The notes beneath the pieces were generated by a model. That model was not told where the DNA came from. It saw only the letters and a program-made list of their open reading frames with translations, and ran no database searches. Shown piece after piece: positions 44,945 through 54,647 of a DNA stretch of 64,000 nt. This DNA is from CAZSAK01 sp964605155 (GTDB lineage Bacteria > Pseudomonadota > Gammaproteobacteria > SZUA-140): the NCBI GenBank assembly GCA_964605155.1, contig CAZSAK010000014.1, forward strand, positions 7,906 through 71,905, given 5' to 3'. Each line of letters opens with the position of its first letter. The first letter of the stretch is position 1. The position numbers were made by a program, and so were the translations under genes.

Positions 44945-45865
44945 ATGAATTTCCAGCAATTACGGTACATTCGGGAGGTCGTGCGGTGCGGATTGAACAT
45001 TTCGGCCGCTGCCGAGGTGTTACACACTGCCCAACCTGGCATCAGTAACCAGATTCGACTGCTGGAGGAAGAGTTGAAGCTCCAGATTTTTGAGCGTAAT
45101 GGCAAGCGCTTGATTGGAATCACCCAACCCGGGCGCTCGGTATTGGCCATGGCCGAACGGATACTGCGGGAACTCGATAATATCAAACAGGTTGGCTTTG
45201 AGTTTACTCACGAGGCGAGCGGTAGCCTGTCGATCGCCACGACCCATACCCAGGCCTGCTATGCCCTGCCGGATGTGATCACAACATTTACCAAACGATA
45301 CCCGAAGGTACGTCTGCATATTCATCAGGGCAATCCTACACAAATTGCGCAACTGGCCGCCTCGGGCGTCGCTGATATCGCCATAGCGACGGAAGGAATT
45401 GACCTTTACGAAGATTTGGCCATGATGCCGTGTTACCGGTGGAACAGGTGCGTCATTGCTCCCAAGGGCCATCCAATCCTGTCGATCAAACCGCTGACGC
45501 TGGAGAGTATTGCCAGATTTCCCATTGTCACCTATGACTTTGCATTTGCCGGGCGGTCTATTATCAACAAGGCCTTTGCCGATGCGGGCCTGAGGCCCAA
45601 CATGGTACTGACTGCTCTCGATTCTGATGTGATCAAGACTTACGTAGAACTCGGTTTGGGGATTGGGCTGATGGCCAAGATGGCCTACAAACCACAGCGC
45701 GATGTCAAGCTCGGCATGGTGGATGCGGGACACCTGTTCGAACCGAGCACGACCCGAATCGGTATTCGTCGTGGTACCCACTTACGTGGCTACATGTACG
45801 CATTTGTAGAGCTATTTGCCCCACATCTCGATCGTCGCGCGGTTGATGCCGCGATGTCCGTCTGA
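44945..45865 (+). CDS. cysB: LysR-type transcriptional regulator CysB
   Basis: Activator of cysteine/sulfate assimilation genes, with acetylserine as usual inducer. 306 residues: N-terminal winged helix (MNFQQLRYIREVVRCGLNIS, AAAEVLHTAQPGISNQIRLL), then the effector domain with LSIATTHTQACYALPDVITT, IHQGNPTQIAQLA and TALDSDVIKTYVELGLGIGL, all close to E. coli CysB. The ATG at 44945 is chosen over a TTG at 44933. Divergent from the sulfur operon, as expected for its regulator. Confidence 0.93.
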   Translation: MNFQQLRYIREVVRCGLNISAAAEVLHTAQPGISNQIRLLEEELKLQIFERNGKRLIGITQPGRSVLAMAERILRELDNIKQVGFEFTHEASGSLSIATTHTQACYALPDVITTFTKRYPKVRLHIHQGNPTQIAQLAASGVADIAIATEGIDLYEDLAMMPCYRWNRCVIAPKGHPILSIKPLTLESIARFPIVTYDFAFAGRSIINKAFADAGLRPNMVLTALDSDVIKTYVELGLGIGLMAKMAYKPQRDVKLGMVDAGHLFEPSTTRIGIRRGTHLRGYMYAFVELFAPHLDRRAVDAAMSV

Positions 45866-45920
45866 GTTCGGTTGGATATTGCGTGGATGTGCCTTGCTTG
45901 GCGAGACACGGGGGCTATCC

Positions 45921-48209
45921 TCAAGCGGTTTCTTCCTGTTCGTAGGGCTCGGTATGCCGGCATTCCTTTTGCGGGCAGGTGAGTTGCGTCCCGTGACGCT
46001 TGGTGGTCTTGATAGTCAACATCGGCCATTGACATTCCGGGCATGGCCGGTCGATAGGCTCGTTCCAGACCGCATATTGGCAATCGGGATAGGTTGAACA
46101 GGAATAGAAGACCTTGCCATAACGTGACTTGCGTTTCAGCATCGTTCCCTTGTGGCAGACGGGGCATTCGACACCAGTGTCGGCAGGTTTTTCAAGTGGC
46201 TCTATATGTTTGCAGGATGGGTAGTTACTGCAGCCTATAAATTTGCCGTAACGTCCGTGCCGAATCACCAGATCACCGCCGCATGACGGACAGGTTCGTC
46301 CCTCTACCTGTTCTGCCGCTGCATTATCCTCCTCCTCATTGAGGCTGCGCGTATAGTCACAATCCGGAAAGGCGGTGCAACCGATGAATCTCCCCCTGCG
46401 TCCCAGTCGGATCGACAGGGGTGCACCACATTTGGGGCAGTTCTCGTCCATCGCTTCCTGAGTAACATCCTTACGCTGGACCGACTTATCCTTGTTATCG
46501 ACCAGTTTTTTGAACGGTTTCCAGAATGTTTTCAGTAATGGTATCCAGTCTTCTTCGCCACGCGAGATGGCATCAAGCTCATCTTCGAGGTTGGCTGTGA
46601 AGGCATAGTCCACGTAGCGTGAGAAGTGTTCGGTCAGAAATTTGTTCACAATGCGGCCGACATCCGTCGGCTTAAAGCGCTTGTTATCGAGCTCCACGTA
46701 TTCCCTCTGCTGCAGGGTGGCGATAATCGAGGCGTAGGTCGAGGGGCGGCCGATGCCATATTCCTCGAGTGTCTTGACCAGACTAGCCTCAGAATAACGC
46801 GGTGGTGGTTCCGTAAAATGCTGTTCGGTCTTTAACTTGTCCAGCGAGACCTGTTGACCTTCTTCCATCGGAGGCAGTAAGCGGCTTTCTTCATTTTCCT
46901 TGCTGTCATCCATGCCCTCCTGATAGATCAGCATAAAGCCGGGATCAACTATCGTCGAGCCGGTTGCGCGGAAGGTATTACCTTCACCTGCTGCCAGATC
47001 GACCCCAACGGTATTGATGGTGGCGTGGATCATCTGACTGGCGACCGCGCGCATCCAGATCAGATTATAGAGCTTATACTGGTCGGGACTCAGGTGTTGC
47101 TTGATAGAGTCAGGATCCACCTTGGCCATCGTGGGGCGTATGGCCTCGTGGGCTTCCTGTGCATTTTTGGATTTGGTCTTGTAGACGTTGGGTTTGACAG
47201 GGAGCTTCTCCTTGCCGAAGCGCTCGGTAATCAGATCGCGTATTTCATCGATCGCCTCGTTGGCCAGGTTTACCGAATCGGTACGCATGTAGGTAATCAG
47301 GCCGACAGCACCTTCACCGGTATCGATACCTTCATATAGTTGTTGTGCGATCCGCATTGTACGCTGGGCGCCAAAGCCCAGTTTGCGCGCCGCTTCCTGT
47401 TGCATGGTCGAGGTGGTAAACGGGGCGGCGGGATTGCGTTTACGTTGTTTCTTGTCGACCTTGGCAACGACAAGCTTGCCAGCGGTCGCCCGTTTAAGAG
47501 TCTTTTCAGCTTCCCTGGCGGTGGTTTCATTCGAGAGACCGAATTGCCCCAGTTTTTTACCGCGATAGTGAGTCAGTTTTGCGGTGAAGGTGTCTTTCTT
47601 TGCGGAGACATCAGCCTCAATGGTCCAGTATTCACGCGGTTCGAAATTTTCAATCTCGATTTCTCGTTCAACAATCATGCGTAATGCCGGACTTTGCACC
47701 CGGCCAGCAGATAGCCCGCGGCGAATCTTTTTCCACAATAAGGGAGAGAGATTGAAGCCGACCAGGTAATCGAGGGCACGGCGTGCCTGCTGGGCATTGA
47801 CCAGATCCATGGACAGATCACGGGGATGTTCGATTGCGTCATTAACCGCACGCTTGGTGATCTCATAGAACGCCACACGGTGGACCGGCTTGTCATCGAG
47901 AAGCTTCTTGTCCTTGAGTATTTCATATAAATGCCAAGATATGGCCTCGCCTTCACGATCAGGGTCAGTCGCCAGGTAGAGGGATGAGGATTTTTTCAGA
48001 GCCTTTGCGATGGCATCGGTATGCTTGATATTTTTCTCTATCACCTGATATTTCATGGCAAAGTCATGATCAGGGTCTACGGCACCTTCTTTTGGCAGCA
48101 AGTCGCGTACATGACCATACGAGGCGAGTACCTCGTAATCCTTGCCGAGGTATTTTTTCAGGGTCTTGGCTTTTGCGGGAGATTCTACAATTACAAGATT
48201 TTTACTCAT
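45921..48209 (-). CDS. topA: DNA topoisomerase I
   Basis: Type IA topoisomerase that relaxes negative supercoils. 762 residues. N-terminal Toprim MSKNLVIVESPAKAKTLKKY, then DPDREGEAISWHLYEIL (acidic Toprim triad), active-site Tyr in GLITYMRTDSVNLA and GRPSTYASIIATLQQREYVE. The C-terminus bears four zinc-ribbon motifs: CPKCGAPLSIRLGRRGRFIG, CPSCGGDLVIRHGRYGKFIG, CPVCHKGTMLKRKSRYG, CPECQWPMLTIK with matching second Cys pairs. Follows smg on the same strand. Confidence 0.96.
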   Translation of the reverse strand: MSKNLVIVESPAKAKTLKKYLGKDYEVLASYGHVRDLLPKEGAVDPDHDFAMKYQVIEKNIKHTDAIAKALKKSSSLYLATDPDREGEAISWHLYEILKDKKLLDDKPVHRVAFYEITKRAVNDAIEHPRDLSMDLVNAQQARRALDYLVGFNLSPLLWKKIRRGLSAGRVQSPALRMIVEREIEIENFEPREYWTIEADVSAKKDTFTAKLTHYRGKKLGQFGLSNETTAREAEKTLKRATAGKLVVAKVDKKQRKRNPAAPFTTSTMQQEAARKLGFGAQRTMRIAQQLYEGIDTGEGAVGLITYMRTDSVNLANEAIDEIRDLITERFGKEKLPVKPNVYKTKSKNAQEAHEAIRPTMAKVDPDSIKQHLSPDQYKLYNLIWMRAVASQMIHATINTVGVDLAAGEGNTFRATGSTIVDPGFMLIYQEGMDDSKENEESRLLPPMEEGQQVSLDKLKTEQHFTEPPPRYSEASLVKTLEEYGIGRPSTYASIIATLQQREYVELDNKRFKPTDVGRIVNKFLTEHFSRYVDYAFTANLEDELDAISRGEEDWIPLLKTFWKPFKKLVDNKDKSVQRKDVTQEAMDENCPKCGAPLSIRLGRRGRFIGCTAFPDCDYTRSLNEEEDNAAAEQVEGRTCPSCGGDLVIRHGRYGKFIGCSNYPSCKHIEPLEKPADTGVECPVCHKGTMLKRKSRYGKVFYSCSTYPDCQYAVWNEPIDRPCPECQWPMLTIKTTKRHGTQLTCPQKECRHTEPYEQEETA

Positions 48210-48286
48210 GCGGTCTTCTAGAGTGGTCGATTTCCATAAGGTATTTTGCGTCGTCCCGGACGTCCAGGTAACTTAGCAAGATGAGG

Positions 48287-48766
48287 TTAATGTAAATATG
48301 TCTCCATTTCGTCAAAGACAAAATCCTCAACCCAGGCATAAGCAGCCTCCTGGCCTGGTTGATTAAAAAGGACCATCAGTATGACCCACTTCAACTTTTC
48401 CAGGTCGATCCTGCCAAGCTCCAGGGCCATGGCGCGTTCAACGACGAGCTCACGTGTAACAGGTGTTAACACCTCCATTTGTTCAAGGAATTGAAGAAAA
48501 CCACGGCTTTCAGTGTCGATCAGCTCTAGTTCATGACCGGTATAGATGCGCATCGCGCGTTGACCATGAAGCTGAGCCTTCATATCTGTATGGCGTTGCA
48601 GGGCCAATCCTTCCAGCCAGGAAAACGCCTTGTCGACCTCCAGCTTGGGGAATCCGTCACCTATCAGCTTGGTCTTCAATGAATCCTGGTCGGGTGCGAT
48701 TTCCTGCCTTTCATCCATATAATGCTCAAACAGATACATCAGGACATCCATCATGTTTTCCTTCAT
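48287..48766 (-). CDS. smg: Smg family protein (DUF494)
   Basis: 159 residues. MKENMMDVLMYLFEHYMDER is the family N-terminus and LGRIDLEKLKWVILMVLFNQ the conserved C-terminal helix; E. coli Smg starts MFDVLMYLFETY. The start may be M1, or the ATG at residue 5 after AAGGAAA. In many gammaproteobacteria smg lies between dprA and topA, as here. Biochemical role unknown. Confidence 0.88.
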   Translation of the reverse strand: MKENMMDVLMYLFEHYMDERQEIAPDQDSLKTKLIGDGFPKLEVDKAFSWLEGLALQRHTDMKAQLHGQRAMRIYTGHELELIDTESRGFLQFLEQMEVLTPVTRELVVERAMALELGRIDLEKLKWVILMVLFNQPGQEAAYAWVEDFVFDEMETYLH

Positions 48767-48767
48767 T

Positions 48768-49898
48768 TTAATTCCTCTTGACGAGACGAATATATGATCC
48801 GCCGGGAACTGACGCTACCAGATTATGCAATTCCAGTACCAACAGCATGGAGGAAAGTACCTCGGCCGTCAATCCAGTTCTTTCAACCAGTATATCGATG
48901 TATATGGGATCAGATCCCATCTGATCAAGGACTTGGGCGTGTTGTTCATCCATCACGACCATTTCGCCGGTCGAATCTGTTGCCGGCTGGCGCCGGGATA
49001 ATGCCGCAGCACTCAAAGGTACAAGTTCTTCGAGGATATCCTGTGTATCTTCGACCAGCTTGGCGCCCTGGCGGATTAACATGTGACAACCGCGCGCCAG
49101 AGGATTATGTATCGAACCGGGAACGGCAAATACTTCACGGCCCTGTTCCAGAGCCATGCGGGCAGTAATCAAGGAACCGCTGCGCTGCGCCGCCTCTACG
49201 ACCAGTGTGCCAACACTCAAGCCGCTGATGATGCGGTTGCGGCGCGGGAAATTCTCGGCCAATGGCGGTGTGCCGATCGGAAATTCCGTCAGCATTGCGC
49301 CATTTTCAGCTATCCTTTGTGCAAGTTGGCGATGCCTTGCCGGATAGACCTGATCAGGACCTGTTCCCATCACCGCCAGCGTCGCACCATCATTGTCGAG
49401 TGCCCCGGTGTGTGCCGCCGCATCGATGCCCAGCGCCAGACCACTGGTGATGATGAGACCATGTCGGCATAGATCCGCAGCAAATTCATGTGCGGTCTCG
49501 ATACCGTTCGGCGACGGGTTACGGCTGCCGACCATCGCGAATTGCAGGCTTGTCAGCAGTTCGACATTCCCCGTGACGAACAGGATCGGGGGAGGATCAG
49601 GAATTTCCCTGAGCAGGGGGGGATACAAGGGATCTTGCAGGGTTAGAATATGATTTCCATCCTGATGCAGCCAGGCGAGGTCTTTTTCGACCGCATGCCA
49701 GTCAGGTTGTCGCAGATATTTCAATACCGGTTCGCACAGGATGGCCTCCGGGCCGTCATGGCGGGTATCAAATATGGCCTCTGGATTACCGAATTGTTCC
49801 AAAAGCCGTTTGAAGGTTACCGGCCCGATTCCGGGGGCGTGGACCAATGCTAGCCAATGGGGGAGATCGTCAGGTTGCCGTTGCGAATGGATCTCCAC
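48768..49898 (-). CDS. dprA: DNA processing protein DprA
   Basis: Loads RecA on incoming single-stranded DNA in natural transformation. 376 residues, GTG start: N-terminal SAM-like helices (LALVHAPGIGPVTFKRLLEQ), Rossmann core FAMVGSRNPSPNGIETAHEF, ITSGLALGIDAAAHTGAL, FPRRNRIISGLS and EQGREVFAVPGS, then a C-terminal winged helix (VDILVERTGLTAEVLSSML). The next gene, smg, starts 1 nt after its stop. Confidence 0.94.
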   Translation of the reverse strand: MEIHSQRQPDDLPHWLALVHAPGIGPVTFKRLLEQFGNPEAIFDTRHDGPEAILCEPVLKYLRQPDWHAVEKDLAWLHQDGNHILTLQDPLYPPLLREIPDPPPILFVTGNVELLTSLQFAMVGSRNPSPNGIETAHEFAADLCRHGLIITSGLALGIDAAAHTGALDNDGATLAVMGTGPDQVYPARHRQLAQRIAENGAMLTEFPIGTPPLAENFPRRNRIISGLSVGTLVVEAAQRSGSLITARMALEQGREVFAVPGSIHNPLARGCHMLIRQGAKLVEDTQDILEELVPLSAAALSRRQPATDSTGEMVVMDEQHAQVLDQMGSDPIYIDILVERTGLTAEVLSSMLLVLELHNLVASVPGGSYIRLVKRN

Positions 49899-49949
49899 AT
49901 CAGAACCTGGACGGAGCGGACATAGTACAGTCGATCAGACCTTTAAATG

Positions 49950-50996
49950 TCACGGATTTTTAACGGCATCAAAGACCCTGATGTCCCGTTTTGCCTCCAT
50001 CACAAGCGCGTAGCTGATACGTTCAAAGGGTCGAATGACCATCAGGGTCCCTGCCCGTTCATCAGGCAGTTTCACGGTCCTTCCCATATGAGGATTGATG
50101 GTATCACGCACGGTTTCACCGCTTTGATAGATTGCAAATACATGACCTGGTTCGATGTTATCCTGTATGCCAAGATTGAGCACCACCACCTGGAATTGTG
50201 AGATACGTGACACACCTCCAAATACCGAAATGATCAGGCCGTGCATCTCTTTGCCCGGGGCATGTGGGATAAAGTGCTGGCTCACCTCATCATCTTCGGT
50301 GATGGGCAACAATCGATCACCGGTAAGGATTTCGCGTGATGCCTTGGTTATATAGAGTGTCGCAGGATCCCCGTACTTGAGAACCTTTGCAGTGCCGACG
50401 TTAATAGCTTCATAGCCCAAGATTTCGTTTTTCCCTCCTTCGGGATCTATATAGGCCTCACCGGGACGCAGTATGCTGAATTCGAGGTAATCCCTGTCGC
50501 TGATACCCCGGACGTAGATCTTGTTTTCAGTGCCACTAATCAGACGCCCTTCTTCACTGGCGACGATATAGGGCGCATCATCGAGTTCATGCTTACTGAT
50601 GACGCGTGGGTGCTGCATGAATTGTTTGATGGAATCCAGGGGTATCGTGGGGATAGCGGTCTCCAGCTTTGAAGCTCGGGCGTGAGGTGACAGTTTCACG
50701 GTGGGCCGACCCCGTTGCACGGTAAGTACCGGTTTTCCTTCCACATAGGTCAGCTGGATCACATCCCCGGGATAGATCAGATGAGGGTTGGAGATCTCGG
50801 GATTGATATGCCAGATCTCCGGCCATAACCAGGGATCCTCGAGGAATCTTGCTGAGATATCCCACAAGGTGTCCCCCTTGACAACCGTATAGCGATCAGG
50901 GTGATCGGATTTAAGTTTCACGGTATCCGCATAGGCGCTGATCTGTGCAGTGGAAATTGCCAGAAAGATGCCTAAGAAGATGGTTTTTATAGACAT
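49950..50996 (-). CDS. LysM peptidoglycan-binding domain protein
   Basis: 348 residues with a signal peptide (MSIKTIFLGIFLAISTAQIS, cleavage near AYA), then one LysM domain (YTVVKGDTLWDISARFLEDP, WPEIWHINPEISNPHLIYPG, about 35-82). The remaining 250 residues (VVLNLGIQDNIEPGHVFAIY among them) have no clear domain; homologues in this position precede dprA. It should bind the cell wall in the periplasm. First gene of the lysM-dprA-smg-topA run, divergent from def. Confidence 0.88.
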   Translation of the reverse strand: MSIKTIFLGIFLAISTAQISAYADTVKLKSDHPDRYTVVKGDTLWDISARFLEDPWLWPEIWHINPEISNPHLIYPGDVIQLTYVEGKPVLTVQRGRPTVKLSPHARASKLETAIPTIPLDSIKQFMQHPRVISKHELDDAPYIVASEEGRLISGTENKIYVRGISDRDYLEFSILRPGEAYIDPEGGKNEILGYEAINVGTAKVLKYGDPATLYITKASREILTGDRLLPITEDDEVSQHFIPHAPGKEMHGLIISVFGGVSRISQFQVVVLNLGIQDNIEPGHVFAIYQSGETVRDTINPHMGRTVKLPDERAGTLMVIRPFERISYALVMEAKRDIRVFDAVKNP

Positions 50997-51137
50997 TTAG
51001 AATCCCTTATATTGAACGGTCCTATTGTATTGGATCCACCCGAGTGGCCCGCATCTGGCATGAACGGGGTAGAATCCAGTATGATCATAAGCTTAGTACT
51101 GTTCCATTTACATATAGCACAAGTTATCGGAAATCTC

Positions 51138-51641
51138 ATGGCAATTCTTCACATTTTGCATTATCCGGATCCCCGCCTGCGTATTAAGGCAAAACGCGTG
51201 CAAAACGTGGATGATGAAACCAGACAACTGATAGACGACATGCTGGAGACCATGTATAACGCCCCTGGTATCGGCCTAGCCGCTCCCCAGGTTGAGGTAT
51301 CCAAACGGATTATTGTGATCGATATCTCGGAGCAGAAAAATGATCCCGTCTGCCTGGTTAACCCCGAGATCATCAGTGCGCAAGACACCGAACAGATGGA
51401 AGAGGGTTGTCTGTCTGTACCCGGGATATACGAGATGGTCCAGAGGGCTGCGCGGATCCGTCTTAGCGCTCTCGATCGCAACGGGGATGCCATCGACATG
51501 GAAACCGATGGTCTGCTTGCCGTATGCATACAACATGAGATTGACCACCTCGAAGGCAAATTATTTGTCGATTATCTGTCGGAGTTGAAGCGTAAAAGGA
51601 TCCGTAAAAAGATTGAAAAACAGCAACGTCACGTTATGTGA
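51138..51641 (+). CDS. def: Peptide deformylase
   Basis: Removes the formyl group from nascent polypeptides. 167 residues from the ATG at 51138. All three motifs are present: GIGLAAPQVEVSK, EEGCLSVPGIYE (metal Cys) and QHEIDHLEGKLF (metal His and catalytic Glu). A longer in-frame reading to 51012 has an atypical N-terminus and is not supported. It is followed by fmt, the enzyme that adds the formyl group. Confidence 0.96.
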   Translation: MAILHILHYPDPRLRIKAKRVQNVDDETRQLIDDMLETMYNAPGIGLAAPQVEVSKRIIVIDISEQKNDPVCLVNPEIISAQDTEQMEEGCLSVPGIYEMVQRAARIRLSALDRNGDAIDMETDGLLAVCIQHEIDHLEGKLFVDYLSELKRKRIRKKIEKQQRHVM

Positions 51642-51753
51642 CCCGTAATCTCCGGGATCAAGAGTTGTGAAATCGATATTTTGTAGCCTGGCTCCCTATA
51701 AAACCTGACCGGAACGCCGTCATCAGAATAAGCTTTACCAGATTCAGGATCAT

Positions 51754-52740
51754 ATGTCAGGTGGGTTAAAGATCGTGTTCGCCGGAACGCCGGAGTTTGC
51801 TGAGGTGTCGTTGCGGGCGTTACTGGATTCAAGACACACTGTCTGTGCGGTCTATACCCAGCCTGACCGGCCTGCCGGACGCGGTCGTAAGATAATCCCC
51901 GGTCCAGTCAAGCGGTTGGCACTTGAGAGCCATTTACCGCTATACCAGCCTGCCAGCCTGAAACAAGATTACATACAGGAACATTTGCGGCATCTGGATG
52001 CGGACATCATGGTCGTTGTAGCCTATGGATTGTTGTTAACGCGGGATGTCCTAGGAATACCGCGATTGGGTTGCGTCAATGTCCACGCCTCCTTGTTGCC
52101 GCGCTGGCGGGGCGCGGCTCCCATCCAGCGGGCCATCCAGGCGGGCGATACGCAAACGGGTATCACAATCATGGAGATGGATGTAGGTCTCGATAGCGGG
52201 GATATCCTCAACCAGGCCACTTGCGAGATCAGGGCAGACGATACGGCGGCCAGTCTGCATGATCGGCTGGCACCATTGGGTGCAGTGACCTTGATATCGA
52301 CCCTGACACAGATCGAGGATGGATCCGCTACCCGTACACCTCAGAATAACAGTCAGACATGTTATGCGGCGAAGATCGACAAGACAGAAGCCGTTATTGA
52401 CTGGTCACAACCCGCCATATCACTCGAACGTTTGATACGGGCGTTCAATCCCTGGCCGGTTGCCTATACTACCTTCAAGGATGGCATACGACTGCGTATC
52501 TGGCAGAGTGAGGTGGTTACCACGTCGTACGGTTTTGATAGTCATACCGCAGCGGGGATATTGCTGGACACAGGTAAACAAGGGATGGATGTGATGACGG
52601 GAGATGGAGTCTTGCGTTTACAGCGTGTGCAGCCCGAGAACGGACGTCCGATGTCCGCGCATGATTTTTTGAATGCCTATCACCTCAGTAAAGGGGATCG
52701 ACTTGGTCAGGCGGATCTCCACAGGGATACTGTGTCTTGA
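51754..52740 (+). CDS. fmt: Methionyl-tRNA formyltransferase
   Basis: Formylates initiator Met-tRNA using 10-formyl-THF. 328 residues: LKIVFAGTPEFAEVSLRALL, YTQPDRPAGRGRKIIPGPVK, the catalytic segment VNVHASLLPRWRGAAPIQRA and MEMDVGLDSGDIL, with a C-terminal tRNA-binding domain. AGGATCAT stands right before the ATG. def-fmt-rsmB is a common bacterial order. Confidence 0.96.
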   Translation: MSGGLKIVFAGTPEFAEVSLRALLDSRHTVCAVYTQPDRPAGRGRKIIPGPVKRLALESHLPLYQPASLKQDYIQEHLRHLDADIMVVVAYGLLLTRDVLGIPRLGCVNVHASLLPRWRGAAPIQRAIQAGDTQTGITIMEMDVGLDSGDILNQATCEIRADDTAASLHDRLAPLGAVTLISTLTQIEDGSATRTPQNNSQTCYAAKIDKTEAVIDWSQPAISLERLIRAFNPWPVAYTTFKDGIRLRIWQSEVVTTSYGFDSHTAAGILLDTGKQGMDVMTGDGVLRLQRVQPENGRPMSAHDFLNAYHLSKGDRLGQADLHRDTVS

Positions 52741-52750
52741 TCGGTTTTCC

Positions 52751-54046
52751 ATGAATACACGTGCCACTGCGGCTGTCGTATTGACCAGGGTATTCGACGA
52801 AAGGCGATCCCTAAGCGCGGTATTGCCAGACAAGCTCGACAAGGTAAACAAGGCGGACAGGAGTCTCATACAGGAGGTGTGCTATGGCGTTATGCGCTGG
52901 TACCCGCGCCTTGAGTGGTTCGTCGGTCAACTGCTGAATAGGCCGCTGAAGGCGCGCGACCGTGATATCCACAGTCTCCTGTTGGTGGGTGTCTATCAGT
53001 TTCTGTATATGCGTATCCCGGCGCATGCGGTGGTCAACGAGACCGTTGCAGCCGCGACGGTGTTGGGAAAACCCTGGGCACGCCGCATGATCAATGCCGT
53101 ATTGCGTACGATGCAACGCGATCACGAGCGGCTCTCAGCGGCTATGGAACAGAATGAAGAAGCCGTGACAGCCCATCCCTCCTGGATATTGAAAATAATA
53201 AAGTTGAATTGGCCCGATGCCTGGCAAGGGGTTATTGAGGCCAATAATCAACGGCCGCCGATGACGTTACGTGTCAACAGGGGACAAATGGACCGCAGTG
53301 CCTACCTGCAGGCAATGCTGGATGAGGGAATCGATGGTGAAGGTACAGTCCATACAAGAGACGGTATCGAAGTCACCACTCCTGTTGACGTGATTCGTCT
53401 GCCGGGGTTTAAACGCGGCTGGGTATCCGTTCAGGATGCTGCGGCACAACTGGCCGCGCCCCTGCTGGATGTGCAACCAGGTCAGCATATACTGGATGCC
53501 TGCGCCGCACCGGGTGGCAAAACCGCGCACATCCTGGAGCTTCAAACAGAACTCGGTGAACTGATTGCCCTCGATGTCGACCCGCAACGTCTGCAGCGTA
53601 TTGCCGAAAACCTGTCACGATTGAATCTTCATGCCCGGCTTGTATGTGGTGATGCTGCCGAGCCGCGGCAGTGGTGGGATGGTGTGCCTTTCGATCGCAT
53701 CCTGGTGGATGCACCATGTTCAGCAACCGGTGTTATACGTCGACATCCGGATATCAAGTATCTGAGGAGACCGCAGGATGTGAATACACTGGCAGACTTG
53801 CAGGGTCGAATTCTGGAAGGATTGTGGCCCTTGCTCAAACCAGGGGGTATGCTGTTGTATGTGACGTGCTCGGTTCTAAGGGCGGAAAACACCGAACAGA
53901 TTGTTCATTTTCTCGATCATCATGAGGATGCTGTTGAAATAAGGATTGCAGCGCCGTGGGGACATGAATTAAGGGTGGGCAGGCAGATACTTCCTGGTGA
54001 ATATAATATGGACGGATTTTATTTTGCAACGATCAGCAAGCGATAA
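52751..54046 (+). CDS. rsmB: 16S rRNA (cytosine-967-C5)-methyltransferase RsmB
   Basis: Methylates C967 of 16S rRNA. 431 residues from ATG 52751 (MNTRATAAVVLTRVFDERRS, the NusB-like RNA-binding domain), then the SAM fold DACAAPGGKTAHILELQTEL, with ILVDAPCSATGVIRRHPDIK and LYVTCSVLRAENTEQI, the two catalytic Cys of m5C methyltransferases. An extension to 52673 would overlap fmt and is rejected. Its 3' end overlaps the DUF4390 gene by 50 nt. Confidence 0.94.
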   Translation: MNTRATAAVVLTRVFDERRSLSAVLPDKLDKVNKADRSLIQEVCYGVMRWYPRLEWFVGQLLNRPLKARDRDIHSLLLVGVYQFLYMRIPAHAVVNETVAAATVLGKPWARRMINAVLRTMQRDHERLSAAMEQNEEAVTAHPSWILKIIKLNWPDAWQGVIEANNQRPPMTLRVNRGQMDRSAYLQAMLDEGIDGEGTVHTRDGIEVTTPVDVIRLPGFKRGWVSVQDAAAQLAAPLLDVQPGQHILDACAAPGGKTAHILELQTELGELIALDVDPQRLQRIAENLSRLNLHARLVCGDAAEPRQWWDGVPFDRILVDAPCSATGVIRRHPDIKYLRRPQDVNTLADLQGRILEGLWPLLKPGGMLLYVTCSVLRAENTEQIVHFLDHHEDAVEIRIAAPWGHELRVGRQILPGEYNMDGFYFATISKR

Positions 54047-54647
54047 ACGCTGCTTCCGCCTGCGTGGTAAACATCCGGGTAAATCCTCGCTGAGGGCCAC
54101 TCTGACAACTTTCGCATTCGGGTGTCTATTGTGCCTACTGAGTGCCGTAGCGATATCTGCCGAGTTCATGATTTCAGATGTGAATACAACGCTGCGTGAC
54201 AAGGTCTACTATCTGGATGCCAGAATTGAATATGCATTGAGCGACAAGGCGCTCGAGGCTCTCCATAAGGGAGTGCCGATCACCATTATGCTGGATATTG
54301 AGATAGACCGTAATCGCGAATATCTCTGGGATGAATCAGTCACGGAGCTGGAGCAGCGTTATCAATTAGAATATCACGCCTTGAGCAAGCAGTATATCGT
54401 GCACAATCTCAACAGTGGATCGCGCCACAGTTTCCCCAGCCTGAATGTTGCGTTATCAGTACTGGGAACCATAGTTGACCTTCCCCTACTGGACAAGAAC
54501 CTGCTCGAGCCCGGTCAGCAGTATACTGCCAGGATGCGCGCTGTTCTTGATATCAATACCTTACCCGTCCCGTTACGTCTGCTTGCCTACCTGACGTCGG
54601 GCTGGGATTTGAGTAGTGAGTGGTATACATGGTCCTTCCAGGATTAA
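53997..54647 (+). CDS. DUF4390 secreted or membrane-attached protein
   Basis: 216 residues, GTG start inside rsmB (50-nt overlap); the true start could be later. A membrane/signal helix (LTTFAFGCLLCLLSAVAISA, about 36-55) precedes a periplasmic domain with EFMISDVNTTLRDKVYYLDA and ALEALHKGVPITIMLDIEID, the DUF4390 pattern. The family is consistently found just before ntrY, and here overlaps it by 19 nt. Role unknown; its placement suggests a link to NtrY sensing. Confidence 0.85.
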   Translation: MNIIWTDFILQRSASDKRCFRLRGKHPGKSSLRATLTTFAFGCLLCLLSAVAISAEFMISDVNTTLRDKVYYLDARIEYALSDKALEALHKGVPITIMLDIEIDRNREYLWDESVTELEQRYQLEYHALSKQYIVHNLNSGSRHSFPSLNVALSVLGTIVDLPLLDKNLLEPGQQYTARMRAVLDINTLPVPLRLLAYLTSGWDLSSEWYTWSFQD